A stretch of DNA of 60,000 nucleotides from Nymphaea colorata. Taxonomy: Eukaryota > Streptophyta > Magnoliopsida > Nymphaeales > Nymphaeaceae. The DNA is taken from assembly GCF_008831285.2 (NCBI RefSeq), contig NC_045140.1, forward strand, positions 725,528 through 785,527, read 5' to 3'. Each line of letters starts with the position of its first letter. Position 1 is the first letter of the stretch. The notes beneath the pieces are model-generated. The model was not told the origin of the DNA, did no database searches, and worked only from the letters and a program-made list of their open reading frames with translations. Below, piece by piece: positions 1 through 11,693 of the stretch. The translations under genes were made by a program, and so were the position numbers.

Positions 1-266
1 ACCAAGAGTCCACGACGAGTGAATAACCATGTTTCCTGACAAAATCAAAAGTATGCACATGAGTATCTCTGTACTCAAAATCCGTCATCTCAATCTTTGC
101 CTATCCTTCAAGTCACTACGCAGAAAAGATTGTAGTTACTTGAGAAAAGATTGTAGAACAGCCACCAAAGAGTTGAGCTACATTGATGAAATATGATGAC
201 AAACAGGGAACGGAAAAGTCTAAAAACAGTAAGTACCGTAGCAAAAAGCTTTTGTCGGAAGATGGA

Positions 267-2045
267 TTAGCTCATCTGCTTCAACAGATCACGAGCCTCT
301 TCCCACTTTCCAGCATCCCAAAATGTGTCTTCAAATAACTCTTTAACATAAAGTGGAGGATAAATTCCTCTGGCAAGCATGGAGCTTAGTTTCTCATACG
401 CAGGTCCCAAGCGACCTGCTTTGCAATGGTTACGTAGGATCACTGCCTCCATTTTTGCTTGCAGCTTAAGTGATAGGTCAACATGCCCATGTTTCCTGAT
501 TAGTTTGCCAACTGAATCAGAAGTTTTAGCATCAGGGCACAGATAAACATCCAACATCTGATTCATCAACTCATGTGCTGCCTCCCAATTATCACACCTA
601 CACCAACCATGCAGCAGAGAGGTACAAGTCGCACCATCAGGAGCACACCTTTTCTTGTTCATGACGCTAAAGACATTTTCTGCCTCTTTTAGATCCCCAG
701 CTTCACACAGTGCAGAGATTAAGGCATTGTAAGTTTTGAGCTTCGGATTCAGTCCATGGGAAAGCATTTTCCAAAACATTTCACAAGCTTCATCAAGCGA
801 GCCAACATCACATAAACCTCTGATCACGATAGGATACCATTCATTCACAAACTCCAGTCCTTTCTCCTCCACAACCTTCAAAATCTTCAAGACCTCATCC
901 ATTTTTCTCAAACTACAAAGTCCTTGTATGAAACGAGTTAAGACAAAGGTGCTGGGAAGAACACCCATATCCCAAAACCACCAGAAAATGTCGACGGCCG
1001 GCTCCAAGCAATCGCTGCTATTCCTAAAAGCCGGAACCAGTATGCTAATAGATCGGTATTGATCACTGATTCTGATTTTCCCAGTCCGCCCGTTCCCTAC
1101 CTTTGATGCACATAATTCACCAATGAACATATTGACTGCACTTCTAGTAGGCATCATTCCTGCGTCACGCATCTCATGAAAAATCTTCTGAGCAGTCTCC
1201 CATCTACCAAATTTGCACAACCCAACAATGATGTTACTGTACGAGTACTTATCCGGGCACTCGATCCTCCTAAACATCGAAAGGGCAGTATCAATGACAG
1301 CCATTGAATTGATGCTGCTTTCATCTAGAGGAGTCTTTTTACACAAAACGTAGAGAACGTTGTTAAACACCACATTGTCCGGAACGAATCCGAACTGCGC
1401 TTCCATCTCTTCAAACAAGCTGAGAGCTTCCCCAATCCTCCCCTGCCTACCCAAAAACCTTATAGAAATAGCGACAGTTCTAGGACTAACAGACCCTCCG
1501 TGAGACGAAACCGACTTCAGCAAGCATTTCAAATCGTCAAACAGTTTTCGTCGGCCTAAGAAATCTGCCATGAACTCGATCACCCTATCATCAAATCGAA
1601 AGCCCAATCTGAAGCCGACCCAAGAGAAGAACGCCAATGTGGTTTTCCTCCCCAGGCGTCTGTAGTTCATCAAGACACCCAAGATCATTTCCGAATCGAA
1701 TTCTGAAATAGACCCATCGAACAGATGATCAAAGTCGGGGTCTCGGTAAAGGCATAGCAACGAGCATACCCTTTGGACGTCGCGACGAGATGCGCAGTCC
1801 GGCAGAGGCTTCGGCAATGAGGTACGGCTTCGTTCAGGGAGAGAACGGTGCACGAGGGGATTGGTGCGGTAAATGCCATCGGTTGCAGGCGGGAGTTTCT
1901 TCCGGCTCTGGCGCGATGGTGGTGGTAGGTGTGGGAAATGTTGGTGGCAGAAGGAAGAGAAGGGAGAAGAGGGGAAAGTGATGGTGGTGATGTTGTTTTG
2001 CGAGAGAGAGAAAAGGATGGCATGAGCGAGGTTCCTCCTTATCAT
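267..2045 (-). CDS. P-class pentatricopeptide repeat (PPR) protein, probably mitochondrial
   Basis: Intronless 592-aa ORF. From about residue 187 to 565 it is built of roughly ten degenerate 35-residue PPR motifs, for example the units starting near 187, 223, 265, 366, 401, 436 and 470. These have the typical helix-turn-helix pattern (xxYNALISALCEAGDLKEA at 439-455) and end in 'P' before the next unit. There is no E, DYW or PPR-LS pattern at the C-terminus, so this is a P-class protein. The first 55 residues lack Asp and Glu and are rich in Ser, Arg and Pro, as in a mitochondrial or plastid presequence; this supports the Met at 2045. P-class PPRs bind organelle RNA sequence-specifically and affect its stability, processing or translation. 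A non-canonical insert of about 45 residues lies near 310-355. The RNA target cannot be read from the sequence. It resembles single-exon Arabidopsis P-class genes such as At5g14080, but orthology was not tested. Confidence 0.9.
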   Translation of the reverse strand: MIRRNLAHAILFSLSQNNITTITFPSSPFSSFCHQHFPHLPPPSRQSRKKLPPATDGIYRTNPLVHRSLPERSRTSLPKPLPDCASRRDVQRVCSLLCLYRDPDFDHLFDGSISEFDSEMILGVLMNYRRLGRKTTLAFFSWVGFRLGFRFDDRVIEFMADFLGRRKLFDDLKCLLKSVSSHGGSVSPRTVAISIRFLGRQGRIGEALSLFEEMEAQFGFVPDNVVFNNVLYVLCKKTPLDESSINSMAVIDTALSMFRRIECPDKYSYSNIIVGLCKFGRWETAQKIFHEMRDAGMMPTRSAVNMFIGELCASKVGNGRTGKIRISDQYRSISILVPAFRNSSDCLEPAVDIFWWFWDMGVLPSTFVLTRFIQGLCSLRKMDEVLKILKVVEEKGLEFVNEWYPIVIRGLCDVGSLDEACEMFWKMLSHGLNPKLKTYNALISALCEAGDLKEAENVFSVMNKKRCAPDGATCTSLLHGWCRCDNWEAAHELMNQMLDVYLCPDAKTSDSVGKLIRKHGHVDLSLKLQAKMEAVILRNHCKAGRLGPAYEKLSSMLARGIYPPLYVKELFEDTFWDAGKWEEARDLLKQMS

Positions 2046-3053
2046 TGACAGGATTTCAGTTGGGGAGGTGGAGGGAGAGGAAAAAATCAGTAGTTACTAC
2101 AAGGGAGGGGAATGTTTTGACGATAAGATATCCTTTTTCAGATCCGAAGTAAAGCAGCAACAAATCTTCCTTCCTTCTCAATTAATTCGGACGAAACTAG
2201 AATCGTCTAAAAAGACCAGCGAGCTTTTTCAATATGGATGTCTTTCTAATTTGCAAAGAAAACTCATAAGCGTGCCCTCTTAAGTCTTAACGAGCAGAAG
2301 TATTTATCTTGATGCAAAAGTAACATGCTCTACAAGATCAATACATCATCGTCCTTACTGTGTAGAACCTGCCCTGATATTGCGAGAGCAATCGAGCATG
2401 AGTAGCGAACTTCAAGAAAGTTACTGTATGAATCATCAAGTCTATCTCTCTTTCCAGTAATCTCGATGTTGTCTTTCCTGTATGAGAGAATTCAACAGAT
2501 AGAATACCAGCATCAGTATTTGTTTGTAACGTCTATGATTCCATCGTTATGACATGCACATACATTCTCGGTTTCTATTTTCTAACGGCCAATTGCTCCA
2601 CAAGAAATGTCAGATCTGAAAATATATAGGATAAGAAAGGATCGCACCAAGATTGGTTTATGTCCAATGATCTGCTGTAGTTTGGTAAAACCTTCACTAT
2701 AAGAAATTAGCGGATTTTGCATTTCTAACATGTTATTGTTGAATCTTCAAATTTGTTCAGTTCAGATCTCAATTATTCACTTTCTTCTTTCCACACCCTT
2801 TTGTCGATGTCATTCATTTTTGTTGTTCTAAGCATCGAATCTTTAATCACTTTCGCTTATATGAACCTAATATAAATGTACATGGTGTCGTCGGCCATTT
2901 TAGTACTTTAACCTTTTACGTCTTAAACATATCTGAATCATCTGATTACAGTATATCAGGTCTTTATAATGATACAAAACCAAAGGTCCATACGCCGCCC
3001 TGAAAGCAGCAGGACCTCGCCCTCGACTCCTAACTCTTTATACTGACCAAGAG
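2046..3053. other. Intergenic, no gene seen
   Basis: This is the upstream side of the minus-strand PPR gene. I see no ORF with recognisable similarity. The first 200 bp are purine-rich and probably include the PPR 5' UTR and promoter, but no specific element can be assigned. Confidence 0.5.
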
Positions 3054-3116
3054 TACAACACCTACGGGAATTGAACTTAAGACATGTTGTCCATGTGCTG
3101 CAGGTCTAACCAGCTA
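3054..3116 (-). mobile_element. tRNA-derived SINE-like relic
   Basis: Read on the minus strand, this contains an A-box-like TAGCTGGTTAGA and, about 30 bp later, a B-box-like GTTCAATTCC, as in the head of tRNA-derived SINEs. No clover-leaf closes, so it is not a tRNA gene. The body and tail cannot be delimited. Confidence 0.35.
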
Positions 3117-3131
3117 TGCTGCATACTAGTT

Positions 3132-3164
3132 AGAGAGAGAGGGAGAGAGAGAGAGAGAGAGAGA
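3132..3164. repeat. (GA)n microsatellite
   Basis: An interrupted GA dinucleotide run of about 33 bp. Confidence 0.9.
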
Positions 3165-5184
3165 AGTTCATCCTTACCCAAATTGTCAGGAGACAGGAAA
3201 ACAAAAAACAACCCAAAGCAACATAGACAAAGAATTCTTTGCAGTCTGCCCCTTTCTAGTGTAACAGTATAGCCAAGAAAGTCTCATTGATTCAAAGGAA
3301 AGCAAAAGTATCTTGACATTTCTAATTAGACTTTTTGTTGGTACTTTGTGGACAGTTTTATAAGTAAAAGCGAATATGTTTTAAAGAATGAGAATTGTTT
3401 CTTATCCTTCATGGGGACCTTATCTTCACAATCTTTCTGTGAAGTTGGCAATTGAAGTAATGGTAGGAAGCATTGAAATGTTTCATTAGCAAAGATGTTC
3501 TTACATGAACCCCTCCTTCCAATGGCATAGTATTCATTTTGATCTATATATACATGTAGTCCAGGAAGTTCATCTTTGCCACTTCAGGTCTTTCAACTAA
3601 AATGCATCAATCCACAATATTAGTGTCTGCCCATCGACTGCTGGTTTCATCAAAGAGAAAAAGTGTGTGCTATGGGGAGTTAATTGGTCAATTTGGTATT
3701 CGAGAACCAAAAACTGGTTGGTTTGGAACTTCATTTGAATTATTCAAGTGTATGGTTGGAGAAAAGAAGTGGTATTGGTCAGTGAAAATTCTTCCAGTCC
3801 ATAAAATTTGCCTCTCAATGAATTCATATTTGCTCTTTTATTGTCTGATTTTCTATTCAATTACGAGGTTGAGGAAATTTAGTCATTTTTTATAATTATT
3901 TTCAAGATTGGTTTTCAAAGGTTCTTTCTATGAATTTTAGTGATCATTCTTTATGTTGATGGTGCAGTGGCCATATAAAAAAATCTAACATACTTAATTA
4001 GTTGAATTTTCTCTGCTTTTGAACAACTATACTCCCTCACTATAGATTAATTATGCAATGGGAGCTGTCAAGGCATTCCTGCTAGAATCTTTGGCAGCAG
4101 CCATTAGTTGGCATGATTTTAATAACTAATGTATCTTACTGTTGTTGTTTTTTTTTCCCTATTCCTTGGCACTTTTGTTCTTGTAAGCCATTATGTTGAA
4201 CTTAGTATTTCAACATATCTTTAATACTTTGTCCTTTTGTCTTTCTAAGGACTCCTTGGAATAATTGGTGCTTTGGGATGTTCTTCCTAGTCGCAATATG
4301 TATACAATTATCATATGGTTTTCAAGCTTTTATTTTAAAGGTTGTTTGCTACAACTTGATCCTTTATTCAATGGTACTGATGGTGAGCATGCTTTAGTAA
4401 TTCATGGAAATTGAGCTTATTCTTTCTTTTGGTGTACTTAGAGATAGTGTAGCATGTGCAAGTAGTATCACCTTACGACAAAATATATTAAGTGAGAGCA
4501 ACAAATACAATATCCTTCTTGTTGTTGCCTTTGACAAGATGGAGCAATTGGGGATTGAGTTTGCACACCTTTCAAGGAGAATTAGAGCTTAACATCAGCA
4601 GAAGTGGGATGTCGGAGTATTTCGTTTGAAAGCCGAAGCCCCCACCCTTCTCCTCATTCTCCCCTAGTTGACGGACTTTTCGTAATGCAAAGTCGATACA
4701 AAGTGCGAACGAATGAAGTCGGTGTGAAAGAAGCATTTTCCTCTTCATTTTGCAGCATTTTTTTGTTTTGCCGACCTTCAAGTTCAGTCTGCCCAACTCT
4801 TATTGGGCTCTTCTTATCAACCATGGTATTACAACTAACTCCAGGCGTGGCAGAAAGCTCTAGAAAGAGCAAAGGTTACATCGTCACAGTGTTGTTCGGA
4901 GACGCTGGTAGATATTAGAAAGTCTATTCTTCTTTATTAGATTATTAATCTTAGATTATATTAGAAGATTATAAGATTATGCATCCCGCACTCGAAGCTT
5001 TCACTCCTCCTGCCTTCCGAATCCAGGGCCCAGAAAAGAATAATCGGAAATGTCTACACTTTGAACGATTTGTCTAACATGAATCAGTTAAGTGACCTTG
5101 AGTATCAAGAACCATGAAAGACAATCAAAGCCGCATTATTTCAATCCTAGCAAGATTGGGTAGTTTATTTCTTGGCTTTATAGC
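3165..5184. other. Intergenic, AT-rich, no gene seen
   Basis: Only short random ORFs occur here. No motif, repeat family or RNA gene is recognisable. Confidence 0.5.
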
Positions 5185-5246
5185 TGGCTTTGGTATTGAT
5201 CTTCCTAGCAAAATTTGGCTTTGGTATTGATCTTCCTAGCAAAATT
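5185..5246. repeat. Two-copy perfect 31-bp tandem duplication
   Basis: Two adjacent identical 31-bp units (5185-5215 and 5216-5246), each starting TGGCTTTGGTATTGATC. This looks like a recent slippage or repair duplication. Confidence 0.9.
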
Positions 5247-5349
5247 TAGTTTGTTTTCCTTGTTGGCAGCCGCATCTTTACTGACTTATTTTCTGTTGTA
5301 CTGAGCTTCACATGCCTCAATTATCATTGCCCAATTTGTCTTTAGCAAC

Positions 5350-5352
<3 letters not shown>

Positions 5353-5399
<47 letters not shown>
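5353..5399. repeat. (TA)n microsatellite
   Basis: About 23 TA units, ending immediately before the inverted-repeat element at 5401. Confidence 0.95.
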
Positions 5400-5400
<1 letters not shown>

Positions 5401-5401
<1 letters not shown>

Positions 5402-5550
5402 GCAGTCGGCTACCTTATGACCTGATGGTTTTTTTTTTTTATAAATTTTGCGGTGCTAAATACCGCTGCAAAATGTGTATCTTTTTCAAACATTTTGCAA
5501 TGGTTTTAACGACATAAAATAAAAACCATCCGGTCACAAAGGTTGCTGCT
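5401..5550. mobile_element. MITE-like element with imperfect terminal inverted repeats
   Basis: About 150 bp bounded by inverted arms. The left arm is at 5401-5433 (core ACCTTATGACCTGATGG). The right arm is at 5521-5550, and its complement carries ACCTTTGTGACCGGATGG. An inner palindrome (TTTTGCGGT / ACCGCTGCAAAA) lies between. It is non-coding and inserted at a (TA)n tract. A third, related half-arm lies at about 5640-5668. Superfamily unknown; no clear target-site duplication can be read because of the TA tract. Confidence 0.5.
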
Positions 5551-5699
5551 GTTTTCAATATATGCATAGAAATTGAAATAAGCAGCCCATCTTTATGGCT
5601 GGATGATGTTTTAATCTTTATGGCTGGATGATGGTGCTAAAAACCATCTTATTTTGTGACAGCAGTTAATTTGCTACAGTTTTTAGCCGCGGAATGCAT

Positions 5700-8600
5700 T
5701 ATTTGCGACACGCATACGCACACACTTGAAGAGGCAATCACAGATACTATATGGCTTAACATATCACCCGTGAAAAATTTGGCTAAAACACAGACTTTAT
5801 ATTCTACCAGGCTGGTTATCCACTTAAAAATTAAAAACCAATCTGCCCCAAATTAATTAGTCATGACCGCATTATTTAAATACGCCTAATTACTTGGAAC
5901 CCACTCGAGTCTTTGGAGACAACAATTAAAAAGCATTTTGGCCACCCCAAGTTGATAAGCGTCATTACAAATAAAAATTTAAATAAAGAAAGTGATTAGT
6001 CAAATTAAGAGGAAAACAATAACATATTTGGGTCCTTTAATTGATCCCAAGATCACATCTCTAGTTTGTTTTCCACTTAGAAACTAGTAGAGGTAGATTT
6101 TTTTTTTCTTGCCTCAATTGCATTATATTTTTTAAAATTTTTATATGGACCAGAATTAAACATTTGAAAATATTAACATAAAAAACTTTTTTTAAAAAAA
6201 AAAGTTCTTAAGACAGGCCATGTTCCCTGCTACAGCTAGTTCTTCCGCAACAACCCTGTAGGGGAAAGACCCCCTAACCTTTTTATTCCAACAACAAAAT
6301 ATATATACAACGAAAATTGGCAGTCACTTTACCTTAAGGGCAAGAGCGAGCCAGGAACGGAAACAAACCAAGAGGCACCAAAAGCTGAAGGAACCAAATT
6401 TACAGTTTACATTGTTTGGGTTAAAAGAGACAAAATATCATGAGCAGGCTGTTGTTGCAGAATTTGAATTCTATGAAAGAAGTTGCACTAGTTGTTATGC
6501 CACTTCTGAAAGGGCCGGCATCCTTCAAACATGACCCAAAGTCTTCTAATCCAAAGCTTGTTGTTAGCAAGTGAGTTGAAATCAAGGCTTCATCGCTCAC
6601 CCAAGTGGATAAAAAACTGTGTAGCTTTTTGCTACAGGACATGCTTTATGTTGGATTATCTCGTCACTGTGAGTGAGCCGCCTCGCAGTTACGAGCTGAA
6701 GCGATAGGGCTGATGGTCACTATCCAACACTTTAGCTCATGCAAGGACGCGGTGCAAGCCTAGGGAGCTAGTGAAAAGAAACAAGAAGGCCAGAATATTC
6801 TGTATTTCTTTGGAGAATGTGGCCAGTTGATGTCTCGTTGAAAAATACATCGACTCTACTCCTTCAATGCATGAAATGAAGCATCTTTTATTTTATATCA
6901 ATCAAATCTACATCGCACTGATGTGGAGTGCATATATATATATATATATATATATAGTCGAACATGTAACCTGGTCTACTTTGAAAAACAGAGGTTTTTA
7001 GAAAAATATTATTTACAAAATTTGAAAGATTTAGAATTTTAGGGCTCTGCCTTGGAAACCGAGGGTTGGTGGCTCAACTCCATCAACCTGCTGGCGGATG
7101 GGTATTCTGTCTTAGCCGCTTTATTAGTGGTAGGATCTAAATCAATCAAAGAATAGATGAAGATGAACACAAAAACAAGAAACCAAGACGTTTCTGTAAC
7201 ACAAAAAAGCTGAAGGCTCCAGTTGCCGAAAGTAGTTTCAATCTATGAGCCGCATCAAGCTTTCAATGAGTCTGGTAAATGAGCCAAAACCACTTGAAAT
7301 TGTTCGAGGGATACAACACACTTGGTTAGTTTGAGACCATGCATTGTTAGTTCGTTATTGATAAAAACCAGACCAATAGGTCATGAACAAAAATTAGACC
7401 TTTTACTTTTTTTAAAAAAAAAAATAAATAAATTATATAAACATCTGAAGTATTTTGATATAAAATACGCTTTCAATCAAGTTGTTTTTTACGAAAATTG
7501 TTGATTTTTCTACTATCAAAATGTTGATCTTATGCCATTCATTTTTGCTTATTATAAAAAACTATTGAAACTCAAAAAATGATCAACTTAATCTGCATTT
7601 TGCATCAATCTATCCTTAAGATCATGTTGATAAGATTATATTTAAAAAAAAATCACCTTAAATATCATATTAACTTTATTAGAAGTGACTTTGTTGTAGT
7701 TGTAGATTTGTTTTTTGAAGAGTTCATTCAAAAGAGATTTTGTTATATTCATGTGCATGGCGCTTTTCTGTTTCAAGTTTTGTTGCATTGGAGTGCCATC
7801 TTCTTTTTTTAGTTCATAAATGCTTAGCTTCTTATGGTTAAAATTTAAAAAGTTATTTATAAAAATATTGCAAGTCATTACTAGATCCACCATAAACCGT
7901 CTTACTATAAGCCATCTTTGATACCAACAAAGTTACTGTTTTGTAGCGATATTTTTTTTTTTTTTCAATTTTACCCATCCAACAACATTAGACATTCGAC
8001 AAGATTGAATTGTCTGAACTTCTTAGGTCTTCCCATTTAAACTGAACACTTAATAATTAATAAATTCATGATTCTATGCCAATCTTGTTTAGCATGATTT
8101 AATACAAGGTAATAGAAATCCACACAAATAATCTTCAAATGCAGTAACCTGATTAAAGCATTGTCACAGAAAACACGTTTTTTTTTTTGACAAATTAAAT
8201 GGCCGTTCAGAACCTTAAAAAATGCATTTTTTTGAAAAAAAAAACCGTTAATGCCTTTTTAACGCATTTTTTAGTTTTTTTTTACTTTTTCATTTTTTTA
8301 TTTCTTTAATACCAAGCAGTTTTTTTTTATTTTTTATTTGTTGCAAATATACTTACTTTTTGATGTTTGTGTTATTAGTTTTTCACTTATTTTATTTTCT
8401 TATTATTTTTATTTTTTAAAATTTTACCGTATTTTTCCTATTTTTTTCATGTTCGCCACATTATACCCGAGAAAAACCTCGTTGTTTAAAACTCGTTAAT
8501 GTTATTTGTGACTATGAGGCGAAGCACTCCCTACCTGCTATTGTTGCCACTAGTTGATTGAACATGGCAGCTGAGCCAGAAATATTTAGCTGAGGGGAAA

Positions 8601-9540
8601 TTTTAGTTGAGGCTGACTGATGTGGACAATTATGCTCTTAAAAGTTTACACTTTATACTTTTTGATATTATACTTTACTTGTTTTCTTTTATGCACGAAA
8701 AAGAGGAGAAATGGAAAGAAGGCTACTAAGACCTAGCCCCATTAGTCTCAGAACGGCAACTCTCAACCCAAGTCAACACTCCTCAATACTATAAAGATAG
8801 CACCCTCAAGATTTGAACTGAGGATGTGGTTAATAGTTGTCACACGGTTCGACCATGCATGAAAAGAGATCTATCAAGAGAGAACATTACTGACACATCT
8901 TAACTAAAATGTTGACGAGAACATGATAAACAAACCACGAATCTGAGACAACAACCAAAAGACACTATTGCGAGACTCGATTCGGAAACCGATTTGGTGA
9001 GGCCGTTGATTTAGGGAACCGGTCGATATTCGCCGGTTCGATTGAATCGTCCGTGAGTTGATGAAATAATATATAAAAAATAAAAAAATAAAAAATTCTA
9101 AAAATATTTTAAAAGGCAACACATGGCACTCTTCAATTGGCAGATCAATGCAAGCCATTCCAGTGTCCCTGCCAAAAGGCAATGGGGTGGAAAATTCTCA
9201 AACCAAGAAACTGGGTCCAATGAAGATTGTGGTCCAAAATAGAAGAGAATCTGTTTAGAGTTGGATAGGAAGATGCCCGAATAAGTGGAGCAGATAAAGA
9301 GGAATGAAAGAAACGAAGGCTCCTTTTGCTCGCGACCTTTTCTCTCTTTTAAATAAACCTGACAAAATGTGAAGGTGGTCGTCGGAAAAGGAGAGGCCTC
9401 ATGAGGACTCGCCTGAATCACAAAGTGCTGCCAAATAGATGGCAGCTTGATGTTTGATAAGTGAAATCAAATACTCATTCCTTGATAACGACATTAGACT
9501 CTATCCTTTTTTTTTCTTTTTTTTACAGTTTAATTAATAA
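5700..9540. other. Intergenic, AT-rich, no gene seen
   Basis: Contains a (TA)12 run at about 6932-6955, several poly-T tracts near 7950, 8180 and 8275-8340, and a degenerate SINE-type B-box-like stretch near 8795-8850. Short ORFs have no supporting features. A GC-richer patch at about 8970-9060 holds several 'CGGTTCGATT'-like and 'AACCG' words, probably an old transposon relic. Confidence 0.5.
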
Positions 9541-9555
9541 ATAAATATATTGGCT

Positions 9556-9610
9556 TGCCTCAGAGGACATAGAATGCATATTGTCGGTTCGATTCAGGTA
9601 AGTGCTACTT
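9556..9610 (+). mobile_element. tRNA-derived SINE-like relic
   Basis: An A-box-like GGCTTGCCTCAGAGG is followed about 30 bp later by a B-box-like GGTTCGATTCAGG, a spacing typical of SINE heads. No tRNA fold is evident, and the element's end cannot be defined. Confidence 0.35.
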
Positions 9611-9679
9611 TCTTAAACCATAAAGTAGTAGGTTGTTAACCTCCGGCTCACTCACAAATAAATATATTGGTTCGTGACT

Positions 9680-11190
9680 TGATGGAAGACCAAGTTTTGC
9701 AAAAATAAAAAAGGATTAGAAAACACTGAGTTCACCATTGACTCTATGCCGATCAAATTTTATGTTGGGCAAGTAACTTTATAAGTTTTTTTTTTTTTTG
9801 TTGTAGTTAAAAAGAGTGAAGAATGAATGAAAGCTGCATGTATCTAGTTTGATTTCTTATGTTTATGTGATTTAAGGTGGTAGGACGTGACATCCAAGCT
9901 GAAGGGTGCACTCTTGCTATCGCTGACACCGACGTAGCTGGAGGCAAAAAAAATGAAGGGCAGGCGTTTTTCAAGTGGTGTGATTAATACATCTCGCTCA
10001 ATGAATGAAAGTTGTCTACTTTTAACTGCAATTTGGTTGATGATAAGCAGTAAATGATTTGGACTGAGACCAAGAAGTAAATCTATCAAAGAACTCTGTG
10101 TGGGTTTAGCTGGCTATTGTTCCATTGATGGAGGAGCAAAGGGAGACATGAACTCACTTGGATTTTCTATAATTATATAACTATAAATGTGTTGCTTTTT
10201 TGGTAAAAATTTTTATGTCTATTTCATTTTTTCTATTTTAAGAGAAATCACCTTCGCAAAGAGATTTTGTCATTTATTTAGTCCTACCATGCATCAACTC
10301 GCACAATAGATAGATGCTTTTGGGTAAGGGTGGACGTCGGGTTTTGGGGCCCAACTCGGGCCTGATATATATATATTTATATTTCTTTATAAATCAGGCC
10401 CGGGCTCAGGCCCAACTTGGCCAGGCCTGGGCCCGACCCCTTCTCAATTATGGTCCATGGGTCCCAGCCAATTAGTTATCGGGTTGAGTCCACCAACACC
10501 TCGCTTATTTGTCCCACAATGGACTGGGATTTGGACGCACTTTGACTGGATATCCACTGCGTTGGAAGGAAAGCTCGTGGATAATTCTGCCTAGAAAGCG
10601 TTGGTGCTTTATTGTATTGTGATCAAACATGTCGCCTCAAATTGATGTGATTGATTTGATGGTGAAGTTTATATATATCGGACTATCACTATGATCATGT
10701 GATTAATTTGTAAACATGGTGTCACTAAAACCTATTGCAAAAGGTGCTCAATCGTTTTACTATGGTTTTCATTAACAATATACGTCTTTTATTCTTTTAA
10801 CAATACAAAATAAAGAAATAATTCTTTACCACATCTTTTATATATATATATATATATATATCAACGTCAATGTTTGCATGTTCTTCACGTTTGGTCATGG
10901 ATCACAAAATCATAGGTATTCAGATTTTTGTGGTGATTGTGGGGTGATACTTGTCAAATCAATCGTCTAAAACCACATTTATTTTGATAGCTTTTGGCAA
11001 ACAAAATTAAAAGACTGAAATTATTATTATTAAGGTTCTTTTTTAAAGCGCTTAAATATAAAATAGTATTCGTAAGGTGCTTTTAGATACCAACAAAATT
11101 TCGGCCCCATTGCTTTTTCCTAGTTCTCCAAACACAGAAAGCTGGACAAGCGGTTCCCGGCGTCCGGCCTCAAACGCCTTAGGAAGACAA
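9680..11190. other. Intergenic, no gene seen; GC-rich inverted patch and (TA)n
   Basis: A GC-rich patch at about 10327-10450 is dominated by 'GGGCCTGA / TCAGGCCCGGGC' words that form an imperfect inverted repeat around a (TA)n core. This type of sequence is common in plant intergenic repeats. A (TA) run lies at about 10842-10861. No coding gene is supported. Confidence 0.45.
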
Positions 11191-11196
11191 TTTTCC

Positions 11197-11632
11197 ACGT
11201 CCCCGGTCGTGTACCCATCCCCGAGAGAGAGATGACGTGGATGTCCTTCGGACCATCGGTTCCTTGTTTGGCCGTTCCGACCATGCGGGTCCGGAACGGC
11301 CCCCGCCTGCCCCGCCCTTGCCCCTTGCTGCCCACGTGGAGACTCCTGATTGAGTGCCAGAGCTGCTCCTGTGGCAACGAAGGGTGCGGGCCCCGCCTTC
11401 CACGTCGGATGGGGCCCACGTCGTTCCCCCAGGACCACACGTGCCTCTGTATAGACGTCAGATCTTTGGCTTGTGCTTCCGTGGGACCCGCAGGCCCATG
11501 TGACTGTGGGTCCCAGCAACAAGACCAGTCGCGATCACCGTTCATCTGGGTTCGGTGCCATGTCATCATGTCCATGGCCATCATGCACGTACGACATACA
11601 TGCATCACATGCCATGCCATTCACCATGACGT
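11197..11632 (+). promoter_or_regulatory. Cluster of ACGT-core (G-box/ABRE/C-box-type) sites upstream of the DUF1685 gene
   Basis: ACGT cores occur at 11197, 11235, 11334, 11402, 11418, 11439, 11455, 11587 and 11629. They include two full CACGTG G-boxes (11333 and 11438) and one GACGTCA (11454-11460). Seven of the nine lie within about 260 bp. A TTTTAAAA-type TATA candidate is at about 11633-11640, about 55 bp before the ATG. ACGT-core elements are bound by bZIP and bHLH factors in ABA, light and stress responses, so control of the downstream gene by such factors is an inference. Confidence 0.55.
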
Positions 11633-11693
11633 TTTTAAAAGGGCAGGCGGGGCTCCCCTTCCCACTGAGACAGAGAGAGAGACAGAGAGAGAG

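Noticed and set aside
3054-3116. A true tRNA gene on the minus strand
   Set aside because: A- and B-box-like words exist, but acceptor and anticodon stems do not pair; kept only as a SINE-like relic.
11052-11620. Minus-strand ORFs of 74-166 aa overlapping the DUF1685 promoter
   Set aside because: Composition-driven open frames in GC-rich promoter DNA, with no motif and an overlap with the regulatory cluster.
11232-11693. In-frame extension of the DUF1685 ORF upstream to 11232 (would give a 154-residue longer N-terminus)
   Set aside because: The extension is dense in ACGT promoter sites, lacks family similarity and is followed by a (GA)n leader and a good ATG at 11694.
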